A stretch of 52,331 nucleotides of DNA from Paenibacillus sp. LHD-117. Lineage in GTDB: Bacteria; Bacillota; Bacilli; Paenibacillales; Paenibacillaceae. Under the pieces are notes generated by a model. It ran no database searches, was not told where the DNA came from, and saw only the letters and a program-made list of their open reading frames with translations. The position numbers were made by a program, and so were the translations under genes. Positions 1 to 7,313 of this stretch are shown in pieces. The DNA lies in NCBI RefSeq assembly GCF_030929555.1, contig NZ_JAVFVT010000049.1, positions 1-52,331 on the forward strand, read 5' to 3'. Position 1 is the first letter of the stretch. Every line of letters begins with the position of its first letter.

Positions 1-351
1 TGCATAGTAACAGCTCCTTTTGCTATGTAGCTCTGAAAATGGTTGTGTTCTTACTTCCCATTTTTAACCTACGACGTGAAGCACATACGGGGCTGTTTTT
101 ACGTTCATCATAGCTAGAACAACGAATGGTTTCAGTAATTTTGGGAGCGATCTAGCAGTATCCAGTAATTCCTGCACTTACTACAACAACCTCAGATCGC
201 AACATATTTTTTTGTGACTCGCCCTCTCTCCTGCTGTTTCAACTTGCCGATCCGCGGTTAATGATGAACAAGCAGACGATGGCAACTCCCTTTTCCGCCG
301 GGAATCGGAAAACATCGAAGCTGCAAATCAAAGGAAAGAGGTGCTTTCGAG
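1..351. other. Non-coding stretch at left edge
   Basis: I see no convincing gene here. The open frames are short, lack ribosome sites and have no recognisable protein. A 7-bp inverted repeat (GCGATCT / AGATCGC) near 145-200 has a loop of about 40 nt and is probably chance. The last 20 bases hold the ribosome site of the small gene that starts at 352. Confidence 0.5.
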
Positions 352-513
352 ATGAGTACGACGAATACTTCTTACCGGACAGGCGAAAATGCAGAGCGGG
401 CAGGCGATTACATTTGCGAGGCTGGGCGCCGCGTCACGCTGAAGGAAGGCGACAGATTTCCTTACTGTCCCGTGACGGGACTGGATACCAATTGGTATTA
501 TGCCGAATCATAA
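352..513 (+). CDS. Small YjzC-like protein, 53 aa
   Basis: This short frame begins ATG at 352 behind AAGAGGTG (336-343, spacing 8) and stops with TAA at 511-513. The product runs MSTTNTSYRTGENAE and continues with a Cys at about residue 22, KEGDRFPYCPVTG and TNWYY. The TGENA start and the LKEGDRFP turn resemble Bacillus YjzC, a small protein of unknown role, but the Cys pair is not typical of it. A larger frame overlapping it (261-533) lacks a ribosome site and has an implausible composition, so I prefer this one. It probably forms a single-gene transcript. Function is unknown. Confidence 0.6.
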   Translation: MSTTNTSYRTGENAERAGDYICEAGRRVTLKEGDRFPYCPVTGLDTNWYYAES

Positions 514-655
514 TGAATCGTAGAACGACATGAAATAACCTTGCCGGCTCTTTGGCGGCATGAGAAAAACTTCTATCGAAGCGCTTCAAGGATGAGCGAC
601 CTGCAGCTTTGCAAAGCAAAGCAGCTTCGTAAGCACAGGGTAGTTTTTATCGCCA

Positions 656-701
656 ATAAGAATTTATCATTCTGGAAACTCGGAAATATATAAATTCTTA
701 T
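656..701. repeat. 12-bp inverted repeat in intergenic DNA
   Basis: ATAAGAATTTAT at 656-667 is matched by its exact reverse complement at 690-701 with a 22-nt spacer. It lies just before the terminator at 713. It could be an RNA stem in the 3' tail of the upstream transcript or a protein site; nothing distinguishes these. Confidence 0.4.
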
Positions 702-712
702 GTGGTAGAGAA

Positions 713-734
713 AACCCGGGCAACCGGGTTTTTT
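713..734 (+). terminator. Rho-independent terminator
   Basis: AACCCGG (713-719), loop GCAA and CCGGGTT (724-730) form a perfect 7-bp stem followed by four more T. It would end transcription coming from the small gene at 352 and insulate the repeat-protein gene at 838. Confidence 0.8.
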
Positions 735-763
735 CCCGTTCGTCGGCGAATAGCCCCCATCCG

Positions 764-791
764 CACGGAATAGGCGCATGCGCATAAGATA
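764..791 (+). promoter_or_regulatory. Possible sigma-K (mother-cell) promoter
   Basis: CATAAGATA at 783-791 matches the sigma-K -10 pattern CATANNNTA. CACG at 764-767, 15 bp upstream, matches the short -35 pattern (an AC core). No sigma-A-like pair is evident in this gap. Together with the product's composition this suggests late mother-cell expression and a spore-surface role. The motif is short, so this is inference. Confidence 0.35.
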
Positions 792-837
792 CAGGAGGAT
801 AAGAGCCTATCAGTAGATATTGAGAACGGAGGCTAAC

Positions 838-1797
838 ATGACAGACACGCATTCGAATGTCGGCAACGCGGAGCAGCTAGACAAACCAATCGTCCGCTAC
901 GCGACGATCAAGGACTGCGGTTGCGGAGGCGGAGGCGGCGTCCGCTCAAGCGAACGTCCGATTTTACCGTTTCTTTTGCCTGGGCTGGGGCTGGGAGGAG
1001 CTGGAATGGGGCCTTGGGGACCAGGGCCAGGCCCTTGGGGACCGGGGCCGGGCCCTTGGGGACCGGGGCCGGGCCCTTGGGGACCGGGGCCAGGCCCTTG
1101 GGGACCAGGGCCAGGCCCTTGGGGGCCGGGGCCAGGCCCTTGGGGACCGGGGCCAGGTCCTTGGGGACCCGGGCCTGGACCTTGGGGACCGGGGCCAGGT
1201 CCTTGGGGACCGGGGCACGGACCTTGGGGACCGGGGCACGGACCTTGGGGGCCGGGGCACGGACCTTGGGGGCCGGGGCACGGACCTTGGGGACCGGGGC
1301 CAGGTCCTTGGGGACCGGGGCACGGACCTGGCGGGCTGGGGCATGGACCTGGCGGCTCGGGGCACGGACCTCGCCAGGAAGAAAGACCGTCGCAAGGATC
1401 AGGCTCGGGACACGGCCATGGCTCCGGGTCTGGTCACGGATCAAGCTCGGGACACGGCCATGGCTCCGGCTCCGGTCACGGTTCAGGCTCTGGGCATGGC
1501 CATGGCTCCGGTCACGGTTCAGGCTCTGGACATGGCCATGGCTCCGGACATGGACCAGGTCATGGACACGGCCACGGTCATTGGCATGACCAAGGATATT
1601 GGCCGCCAGGGCCGGTCCCCATCCCCCTGCCAATTCCGGTACCGGTACCGGGGCCAGGACCAGGCTTCATGCCTGGACCAGGGCCGATACCGCAGGCTTT
1701 CGCAACGGTCGTCACTAACGGCGGAACCTTGTTTCCGAACTTGACGAACGGTTACACGATCCCATACCGACAAGGTTTAACCGTAGCGGCGCGCTAG
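838..1797 (+). CDS. Gly/Pro/Trp/His-rich repeat protein, probable spore surface; frameshifted
   Basis: ATG at 838 follows GGAGG (828-832) by 5 nt. The frame is also open upstream to 820, but the ribosome site decides the start. Architecture: a 50-residue N-terminus with KDCGCGGGGG; about 15 copies of a 7-residue (21-nt) unit PWGPG(P/H)G covering roughly 1012-1330; a Gly/Ser/His block with many GHGHGSG runs that could bind metal; a Pro-rich linker; then the start of a conserved-looking domain (GGTLFPNLTNGYTIPYR). The frame stops at 1795-1797. The next 180 nt continue in another frame as plausible protein, so the gene appears broken or misread there. Composition and the sigma-K-like promoter suggest an exosporium or coat protein. 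No enzymatic motif is visible. Confidence 0.7.
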   Translation: MTDTHSNVGNAEQLDKPIVRYATIKDCGCGGGGGVRSSERPILPFLLPGLGLGGAGMGPWGPGPGPWGPGPGPWGPGPGPWGPGPGPWGPGPGPWGPGPGPWGPGPGPWGPGPGPWGPGPGPWGPGHGPWGPGHGPWGPGHGPWGPGHGPWGPGPGPWGPGHGPGGLGHGPGGSGHGPRQEERPSQGSGSGHGHGSGSGHGSSSGHGHGSGSGHGSGSGHGHGSGHGSGSGHGHGSGHGPGHGHGHGHWHDQGYWPPGPVPIPLPIPVPVPGPGPGFMPGPGPIPQAFATVVTNGGTLFPNLTNGYTIPYRQGLTVAAR

Positions 1798-1976
1798 CGT
1801 CGACGGGAACGGTCGGCTTTTCTCCTGCCGGTCAGATCGTGTCCGTAGGCGGAGTTCCGGTGAGTGGCAATATTGGCTACCAGCTCAAACTGAACGGAAG
1901 AGTCATACCGGCCACGCTTCTGAACTTCCCCATTCAGCCCTCCGACACCGTGGCCTTGGAGTTATTCGCCAACTAA
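1798..1976 (+). pseudogene. Out-of-frame C-terminal domain of the repeat protein
   Basis: In the frame starting at 1812 the sequence reads VGFSPAGQIVSVGG, then VPVSGNIGYQLKLNGRV, and ends VALELFAN at a TAA (1974-1976). It has no start codon or ribosome site. It joins the upstream domain naturally (GLTVAA, then STGTVGFSPAG) if one base is restored between about 1781 and 1795, in a GCGGCGCGC run. It is therefore the missing end of the 838 gene rather than a separate gene. With it the product would be about 380 residues. Confidence 0.65.
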
Positions 1977-2046
1977 CCACCGGTTTATTTCGCAATCCGG
2001 CGGTTCTCAGCCAGGACATAACGGACGACGCCAAAGACGATACACC

Positions 2047-2090
2047 AAAACGCCCACCCGGCTATCCGATGCCGGGTGGGCGTTTCGTTT
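2047..2090. terminator. Bidirectional terminator
   Basis: AAAACGCCCACCCGGC (2047-2062) pairs with GCCGGGTGGGCGTTT (2071-2085) around an 8-nt loop, with A-run and T-run flanks. It ends the repeat-protein transcript on the plus strand and the protease transcript on the minus strand. Confidence 0.85.
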
Positions 2091-3208
2091 TATTTGCGTA
2101 TCGTTTTTCCTTTGCCGGTCAACAGCTTTAGCTGATCGTTTTCGTACCCGACCCGGTAGGTAACCTGGTACTTGCTTAGCACATATTCGCCGTTCTTGCG
2201 CTCGTCTACGGACAGGATTGCCGTCACCGTCGCTTCGTCGTCGTTCGGCGACGAGATATGCATGTCGTCGATGACGACGTTGCGGGTCGTCAGGTAACCT
2301 TCGCGGAATTTAACGTAGCTGGTGCCTTCCTTCCATGTGCCGCCCAGCAGCGAATAAGCATAAACGTAGTCGCGATTGTTCAGGCTATCGTAAAAATGTT
2401 TAACCAAATATTCCGCCATCCGCACCATGGATGCTTCCTTCTGCGTCTCGTCTGGCGCTTCCGCCACCGATAGATTCGGCAGCATCTCCATCGGCTTCTT
2501 GGACCAGCCTTCCGCGATCGACAATACGTTCGAGATCGGAATGCTGAAGCCGATTCCGCCATCCTCCAGCCCTGCCGAATTAATGCCGAGCACAGCTCCG
2601 GATTTCATGTCGACAAGCGGCCCGCCGCTGTTGCCGGGCGCGATAGGTGCGGAGATTTGGTACAGATCCTTGTAAGCGTAAGGCTCGATCTGAAAGCTCC
2701 GCCCCACCCCGCTAATGATACCCGTCGTTACAGTATTCTGGAAGCCAAGCGGACTGCCGACCGCCATCACGTCGTCGCCGACTTCGCCGCGTTCATAGCG
2801 GACCATGGGCAGCGGCTCGGTGCCAGCCAGCTCCTTCACCCGCACAACCGCAACGTCGGTCTCCGTGCTGATGCCGATGACCTCTCCTTCGAGATCGCGC
2901 GCATCGGCCGTCTTAACCCTGACATGGCGAACCCCTTCAACGACATGCGCGTTCGTGATCAAATCGCCCTCCAGGTTGTACAGAAACCCCGAGCCTTGCG
3001 AGCCGCTCTCCGTCTCGATCATCACGACCAGCTTCTGCGTTTCGAAAATAATATCCTTCAAAGACTTCTTCACTTCGCCTACGGCCAGGAGCGGAGCGCC
3101 TCTCAGTTGTCCGGGCACTTGCTCGTTTACCGTGAAACCCGCCGCGACGCCTCCAATCACGATCAGCAAGGAGCCGAGCAGGCCAATCCGCCATTTGTTT
3201 CTCATCAT
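2090..3208 (-). CDS. Membrane-anchored S1C (HtrA-type) serine protease without PDZ
   Basis: Product of about 372 aa. An N-terminal segment (RIGLLGSLLIVIGGVAAGF) anchors or exports the enzyme. The trypsin-fold domain shows all three catalytic positions: His in ITNAHVV, Asp in TDVAVV and Ser in APIAPGNSGGPL. After the protease domain there is no PDZ domain; instead there is a roughly 115-residue segment (SMVRMAEYLVKHFYDSLNNRDY onward) that looks like an NTF2-type fold. ATG at 3208 or 3205 follows AAGGAG (3213-3218); an upstream in-frame ATG at 3232 has no ribosome site and overlaps the previous gene. The stop of the zinc-ribbon gene lies inside this ribosome site, so the two are translationally coupled. 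The likely role is extracytoplasmic protein quality control or regulated proteolysis; the substrate is unknown. Confidence 0.85.
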   Translation of the reverse strand: MMRNKWRIGLLGSLLIVIGGVAAGFTVNEQVPGQLRGAPLLAVGEVKKSLKDIIFETQKLVVMIETESGSQGSGFLYNLEGDLITNAHVVEGVRHVRVKTADARDLEGEVIGISTETDVAVVRVKELAGTEPLPMVRYERGEVGDDVMAVGSPLGFQNTVTTGIISGVGRSFQIEPYAYKDLYQISAPIAPGNSGGPLVDMKSGAVLGINSAGLEDGGIGFSIPISNVLSIAEGWSKKPMEMLPNLSVAEAPDETQKEASMVRMAEYLVKHFYDSLNNRDYVYAYSLLGGTWKEGTSYVKFREGYLTTRNVVIDDMHISSPNDDEATVTAILSVDERKNGEYVLSKYQVTYRVGYENDQLKLLTGKGKTIRK

Positions 3209-3216
3209 AACGCTCC

Positions 3217-4503
3217 TTAATCCAAATACCACGTCGTATTGTCAATGACAACGGCGGTATCTTCCTTATAAACGCCGTACACCGTTGCCGTAAAGGTCAT
3301 CTCTTCGCCCGGCTCGATATAGTTCGGAGTCGCTGTCGCGGTTCCTTTGCCGAGCATTTCCCCGCTTGCATCATGGACGGAGAATTCGATCTTCACTGCA
3401 TAGATCGGTCGGGTTGCTTTGTTTTTCAGCGTGCCTTGGATCGTTAGATCGCCGAATTCATCGATAATCTTCTCGATGTTGACCACTTCCACAGCCGCGG
3501 TCTGATTAATCAGGTCTTCCTCCGCCGCGTTTTCCATCGCCTGCTCGATCCGCTGCTGCTCAGCGCGTTCATATCGGTTTTTCTCTTCCTTCACCCGTTC
3601 TTTCAAAGCCAGCAGTTCCGAATCATCCTTCGCCCATGCCAAAGCCTTGTCTACCGCTAAAAAAGCGCTAGAGAAGTTTTTGCGGCTGAGCATATCCTCC
3701 GTGCCGCCCAGCGTGATGGATCGAATGCCATCGACGATTCGGGAACGGAGAGCCTCTGCTTGCTGCCCGATCAGCCCGTTCACAACGTTCAGCATCTCCC
3801 CGTGCTCCTCGACCGTCGTAAGCGACTCCAGTTGATCGGTCAATTCGAGCAAAGTCAGCTCCATCGCATAACCGTCCGCCTTCTCCTTCAGCTTGTCGTA
3901 GATTGGCTCCTTGCGCCCGCTTAGCTCGGACTTCAGATGGTCGAGCTCGCTCTGGGCCGCCTCCGACTCCCCGCTAGCAAGTCGCTTTTTGATTTCGTTC
4001 GAAAGACGTTCGAGCTCGGCCGCATGCTGGACCTGCTCTTCGTCCGCGGCAAGCGCAATAAAACCGGGCCTCGCCTTAGATGCCTCCGATAACAAGAAAA
4101 GCGCATCCTCGTAATGGCCGGATAAAGCGGCAGCCCTCGCCTCTACTTGAAGCCGCAGCACGTTTTCGTTTACGTTCATTTCATGCTTGTAGAACAAAAA
4201 AACGCCGATCGCAACGACAGAGGCCAAACCCGTTAACCATACGACAACGGGCCAGTAGGGACCCTGCTCTTGACGAGCCGTCACCTCTTCAAACGACTCT
4301 TCATTGTGCTGCGGCAAGAATGCCAAATCTATGAAATGACCTCGATCTATCTCCATCGACGCCGCGCTCTCTCCGCTAGAGTCCGCCCCGGCATCGCGCC
4401 CTGATTCGGTTTCGATTATCGCTACTTCATGAAGCCTTCTCCCGCACTGGCTGCAGAATACGGCATCCCCCGTGAAGCTTCTTATGCAATGATGGCAATA
4501 CAA
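3217..4503 (-). CDS. Zinc-ribbon / transmembrane / coiled-coil / FxLYD-like protein
   Basis: Product of 428 aa. Residues 1-22 hold two CxxC pairs (C3, C6, C17, C20), a small zinc ribbon. About 60 acidic, disordered residues follow. One transmembrane helix spans about 83-106 (YWPVVVWLTGLASVVAIGVF). Residues 110-330 are charged, Ala/Glu/Leu-rich helices, probably coiled coil or TPR-like. The last 95 residues (FGDLTIQGTLKNKATRPIY onward) resemble an FxLYD beta-sandwich. The ribbon should face the cytoplasm and the large C-terminal part the outside. It is the first gene of a two-gene operon with the protease at 3208. I infer a membrane scaffold or sensor that controls the protease; no enzyme motif is present. 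Confidence 0.75.
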   Translation of the reverse strand: MYCHHCIRSFTGDAVFCSQCGRRLHEVAIIETESGRDAGADSSGESAASMEIDRGHFIDLAFLPQHNEESFEEVTARQEQGPYWPVVVWLTGLASVVAIGVFLFYKHEMNVNENVLRLQVEARAAALSGHYEDALFLLSEASKARPGFIALAADEEQVQHAAELERLSNEIKKRLASGESEAAQSELDHLKSELSGRKEPIYDKLKEKADGYAMELTLLELTDQLESLTTVEEHGEMLNVVNGLIGQQAEALRSRIVDGIRSITLGGTEDMLSRKNFSSAFLAVDKALAWAKDDSELLALKERVKEEKNRYERAEQQRIEQAMENAAEEDLINQTAAVEVVNIEKIIDEFGDLTIQGTLKNKATRPIYAVKIEFSVHDASGEMLGKGTATATPNYIEPGEEMTFTATVYGVYKEDTAVVIDNTTWYLD

Positions 4504-4619
4504 CGTACGTCAACTCCCAGCTCCTGAACCCTCTCTATCCTTCTATTCTACATGATCTATGCACTTAATTCCAATAAATGAGAATTGCATATTTTTCACA
4601 GAAATGAACTTAAAATTGA

Positions 4620-4754
4620 AAAACGACGGGCCGCTGCCCGCGCTGCTCCGAGACGCTGCCGCCCGAGCCGTTGGCCGACTTCTCGGCGGCAGCCCCCGTC
4701 CTGGCCTGCCCCGACTGCGGCAGGGAGGAAGCTGGAGGTCGCCTTCTTCATTGA
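4620..4754 (+). pseudogene. Possible zinc-ribbon gene fragment
   Basis: One plus-strand frame reads TTGRCPRCSETLPPEPLADF, then SAAAPVLACPDCGREE, and stops at 4752-4754. It has two CPxC pairs and nearly every third codon position is G or C, which is a coding-like pattern. It has no start codon: in-frame stops at 4605, 4611 and 4617 precede it. I read it as the tail of a decayed small zinc-binding protein gene. A chance GC-rich frame is the alternative. Confidence 0.3.
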
Positions 4755-4921
4755 CTGGGATTAAAAGTCTGCAAGCAGACGCATGGGCCGTCTTGCGCGC
4801 CCATCCGCCCCGCTCCCAGCTTCAGGCCTTCTGCCCCTTGGCCGCGCAGGCGCTCGCCAGCCCATGTTCGGGCACTCCCCTTGCAGACGAAGCCCATACG
4901 GAGCGGGTCGTACGGCACCCC

Positions 4922-4955
4922 AAAAAAAGGAGCTTCGAGTTCGTCTCGAGGCTCC
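4922..4955 (-). terminator. Terminator of the PfkB/permease/hydrolase operon
   Basis: On the minus strand an 11-bp stem (GGAGCCTCGAG / CTCGAAGCTCC, one G-U pair) with loop ACGAA is followed by seven T. It lies about 30 bp past the PfkB stop codon. Confidence 0.8.
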
Positions 4956-4982
4956 CTTGGTGTTCACACCTTCCGGCGGTAT

Positions 4983-5897
4983 TTACAATTGCAAACGCCC
5001 GCCCTGCTGCTGCACGACCTGACCGGCAATCACATTGCCCAGCTCGCACGCCTGCTGCAGGGAGTAGCCGCGGGCCAGCCCGGCCAGGAATGCGCCGGTA
5101 TGCGCGTCCCCCGCTCCGATCGTATCGACGACCTTGACGCGCTCGGTCTTCACGAAGCCCTGCTCCGCCGGCGAGCAATACAGCGTGCCCTCGCCGCCCA
5201 GCGTGACGACCACCGGCTCCCCGGTGCGCCGCATCAGCTCTTCCGCGGCCTGGGACGCATAGGTGCCACCCATCAGGGCGAGAATCTCGGACTGATTGGC
5301 ATGCACGATCGTCCCCAAGCCCAGGACTCGGTCCAGCACGGCCGGCTCCAGGAACTGCCCGCGCGGGCCGGGGTCGAAGACGAGCTTCGCGGACGGCTTC
5401 CGCCGGCTTAGTGCATCCAGAATGACCGGGCCCGAAGGTCCTTCCAGCTCATAGCCGCTAATGTAGAGGTAATCGTACCGGTCTAGGTCGAGATGCTCGA
5501 ACCAGCGCCGCTCCCAGCGGGACTCGATGCCCGGGATCGTGATGAAGGTCCGCTCGCCGTCGCTTTCGACGATGGACAGGTTCCAGCCATTGTCAGCCGT
5601 GGCGTCCTCAAGCAGGATAGGCACGCCGTCGTGCATCAGCTGCCCCTTCACGATATCCGCGTAGGTGCCCTTCCCTACGGGCGCCAGCAGGCCGTACTGG
5701 ACGCGAAACTGCTGGAGAATATTCGATACATTGTACGCGCAGCCGCCGACGACCGTCTCCTTGTGCTCGGCCATGACGTCCTCGGCCGTCTTCGGCAGCT
5801 TGTCCAGTGCAATGATCACATCGACCACGGCCGCGCCGATGACCAGGATGCGGCGCTCCTCGTCGGTACCGGACCGACGAACCAGATTGTTGTTCAT
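4983..5897 (-). CDS. PfkB-family carbohydrate/nucleoside kinase
   Basis: Product of 304 aa, normal for the ribokinase/PfkB family. It has the N-terminal signature region GGCAYNVSN and the C-terminal signature DTIGAGDAHTGAFLAG, with the catalytic Asp in GAGD. ATG at 5897 follows AAGGAGG. It should phosphorylate a sugar or nucleoside with ATP in the cytoplasm. It is the last gene of an operon with a DraG-type hydrolase and an NCS1 permease, the set seen in E. coli yegTUVW, where YegV is the PfkB member. I therefore infer a ribosyl or nucleoside-derived substrate. The exact substrate cannot be read from sequence. Confidence 0.85.
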   Translation of the reverse strand: MNNNLVRRSGTDEERRILVIGAAVVDVIIALDKLPKTAEDVMAEHKETVVGGCAYNVSNILQQFRVQYGLLAPVGKGTYADIVKGQLMHDGVPILLEDATADNGWNLSIVESDGERTFITIPGIESRWERRWFEHLDLDRYDYLYISGYELEGPSGPVILDALSRRKPSAKLVFDPGPRGQFLEPAVLDRVLGLGTIVHANQSEILALMGGTYASQAAEELMRRTGEPVVVTLGGEGTLYCSPAEQGFVKTERVKVVDTIGAGDAHTGAFLAGLARGYSLQQACELGNVIAGQVVQQQGGRLQL

Positions 5898-5917
5898 GAT
5901 AACATCCTCCTTAAGCG

Positions 5918-7279
5918 TTACGCGGACTTGCTGTTCGTTTTCGTTAAGACAGTCATCACCAGCGCGCTTGCGACGAAGGCGAGCAGCACGCCCAAGCTGT
6001 TGTCCTGGAAGATGCCCTTGGCGAACGGCCCGCTGAAAAACGGGGAATTCGTAAACAAAAAGCCCACCACGACGCCCGCCAGCCAGCTGATCACCCCGCG
6101 GTACTCGAAAGAGCGGCCGGTCGCATTATCCAGCAGCCTCGCTTCATAACCAGACTTGCTGCGCAACAGCATGTAATCAAACATGAAGACTGCGGCCCAA
6201 GCGGCCAGACCGATCCCCAGCAGCCCGAGGAACAGCTGGAAGTTCATCAGGAAATCTTCCGAAACAAACAGCACGTAGACCGGGATCAGGATCATGATCA
6301 CCGCATGAATCCCGATCGCCGTACGGTCGCTCACCCGGATGTTCAGCGTCTCCAGATTGACGCGCGCGGACTTCAGGCTGATGATGCACTGGGGAATCAA
6401 GCCCCCGAGCGCGGTGATGAAGTACAGCACCGTCATCCAGGTCGGCAGCGCCTGTCCGATCGCCTGGATCGGGTTGGCCGCCGAGGCGAGATCCGGTACC
6501 GACGTGCTAAGCAAGATACCGACACCCATGATGAAGAACAGCGGGATAAACGCCCCCAGTGTGACGCTGGCAAATACTTTGCCGCCGGTGTTGCCGGGGT
6601 TCTGGTAAGCGCTGTAATCCGCAGCGGCGATAGACCAGCTGATGCCGGTCCCGGCGATGATGATTGAGATCGCCGGCAGGAAGCTGCTCAGCCAGCCGCC
6701 GTCCGGCATGCTCAGCAAAGCCGTCCAGTCCGTCTTCGGGATCAGGATGATCAGAATCAGGAACGTCAGTGCTCCGAATACATACGTGAAGAACGTCTGA
6801 ATCTTCACCAGCATATCCTGCCCGAACAAGTTCGAGGTCAAGATCAGCAGGACAAAGATCGCCAGGCTAATCACGGTCCATACCGCCGATTGCTCAAAGC
6901 CGAGCAGCCCAAGCAGCGACAGCAAGGTCAGCGTGCCAGTGACGACGTTAACCGCCAGCCACCCGATCAGGCTCAGCCAGCCGAGCAAATTCGGGATCAA
7001 GTTGCCCCGGATGCCGAAGACCGCCCGGGACAACACGAATGTCGTCCCGCCCGATCTCAGCCCGGACAGGCTCAGGTAGCCGACAAGAGCGAAGGACAGG
7101 GCGCCGATGATAGCCGACAGCACCGATTGAATGAAGCTAAGCCGATAGCCGACGATAAGCGCGCCGTACACAACACCCAGAATACCGATGTTGCTGGCAA
7201 ACCAGATAAAAAACAGTTCTTTTGGACTTCCGGTTCTTTCTGCCTGCGGGATAAACATGTTGGAATTCGTATTGGACAT
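5918..7279 (-). CDS. NCS1-family (CodB-like) nucleobase/nucleoside permease
   Basis: Product of 453 aa with about 12 hydrophobic helices. The N-terminus (NSNMFIPQAERTGSPKELFFIWFA) and the segment ISWSIAAADYSAYQNP fit nucleobase:cation symporter-1 proteins such as cytosine permease. ATG at 7279 follows a GGGGAAGGAC ribosome site. It lies between the DraG-type hydrolase (34 bp upstream) and the kinase (20 bp downstream) on one transcript. It probably imports the compound that the other two enzymes process. In E. coli the equivalent place is taken by YegT, a nucleoside transporter of a different family. Confidence 0.85.
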   Translation of the reverse strand: MSNTNSNMFIPQAERTGSPKELFFIWFASNIGILGVVYGALIVGYRLSFIQSVLSAIIGALSFALVGYLSLSGLRSGGTTFVLSRAVFGIRGNLIPNLLGWLSLIGWLAVNVVTGTLTLLSLLGLLGFEQSAVWTVISLAIFVLLILTSNLFGQDMLVKIQTFFTYVFGALTFLILIILIPKTDWTALLSMPDGGWLSSFLPAISIIIAGTGISWSIAAADYSAYQNPGNTGGKVFASVTLGAFIPLFFIMGVGILLSTSVPDLASAANPIQAIGQALPTWMTVLYFITALGGLIPQCIISLKSARVNLETLNIRVSDRTAIGIHAVIMILIPVYVLFVSEDFLMNFQLFLGLLGIGLAAWAAVFMFDYMLLRSKSGYEARLLDNATGRSFEYRGVISWLAGVVVGFLFTNSPFFSGPFAKGIFQDNSLGVLLAFVASALVMTVLTKTNSKSA

Positions 7280-7313
7280 AAGTCCTTCCCCCTGTACCTG
7301 AATATAAGTTGAA

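Larger units (their letters stand above)
4504..4982. other. Intergenic region with gene remnant and terminator
   Basis: About 480 bp between divergently placed blocks. The left 110 bp is AT-rich and may hold the promoter of the zinc-ribbon/protease operon. The middle (about 4620-4900) is strongly GC-rich, unlike normal intergenic DNA, and includes a cysteine-pair fragment annotated separately. The right end carries the terminator of the PfkB operon. Confidence 0.5.

Noticed and set aside
1012..1330. Tandem 21-nt units considered as a CRISPR-like array.
   Set aside because: There are no unique spacers; units are contiguous, in frame, and encode PWGPG(P/H)G.
908..1633. Long open frames in the other frames and the opposite strand over the repeat gene (up to 241 aa).
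   Set aside because: They follow automatically from the 21-nt periodic, GC-rich repeats, lack ribosome sites, and give repetitive proteins with no family features.
4559..5137. A 192-aa plus-strand frame overlapping the end of the PfkB gene.
   Set aside because: It crosses a terminator and antisense PfkB codons, has no ribosome site, and reads as low-complexity Ala/Arg/Pro.
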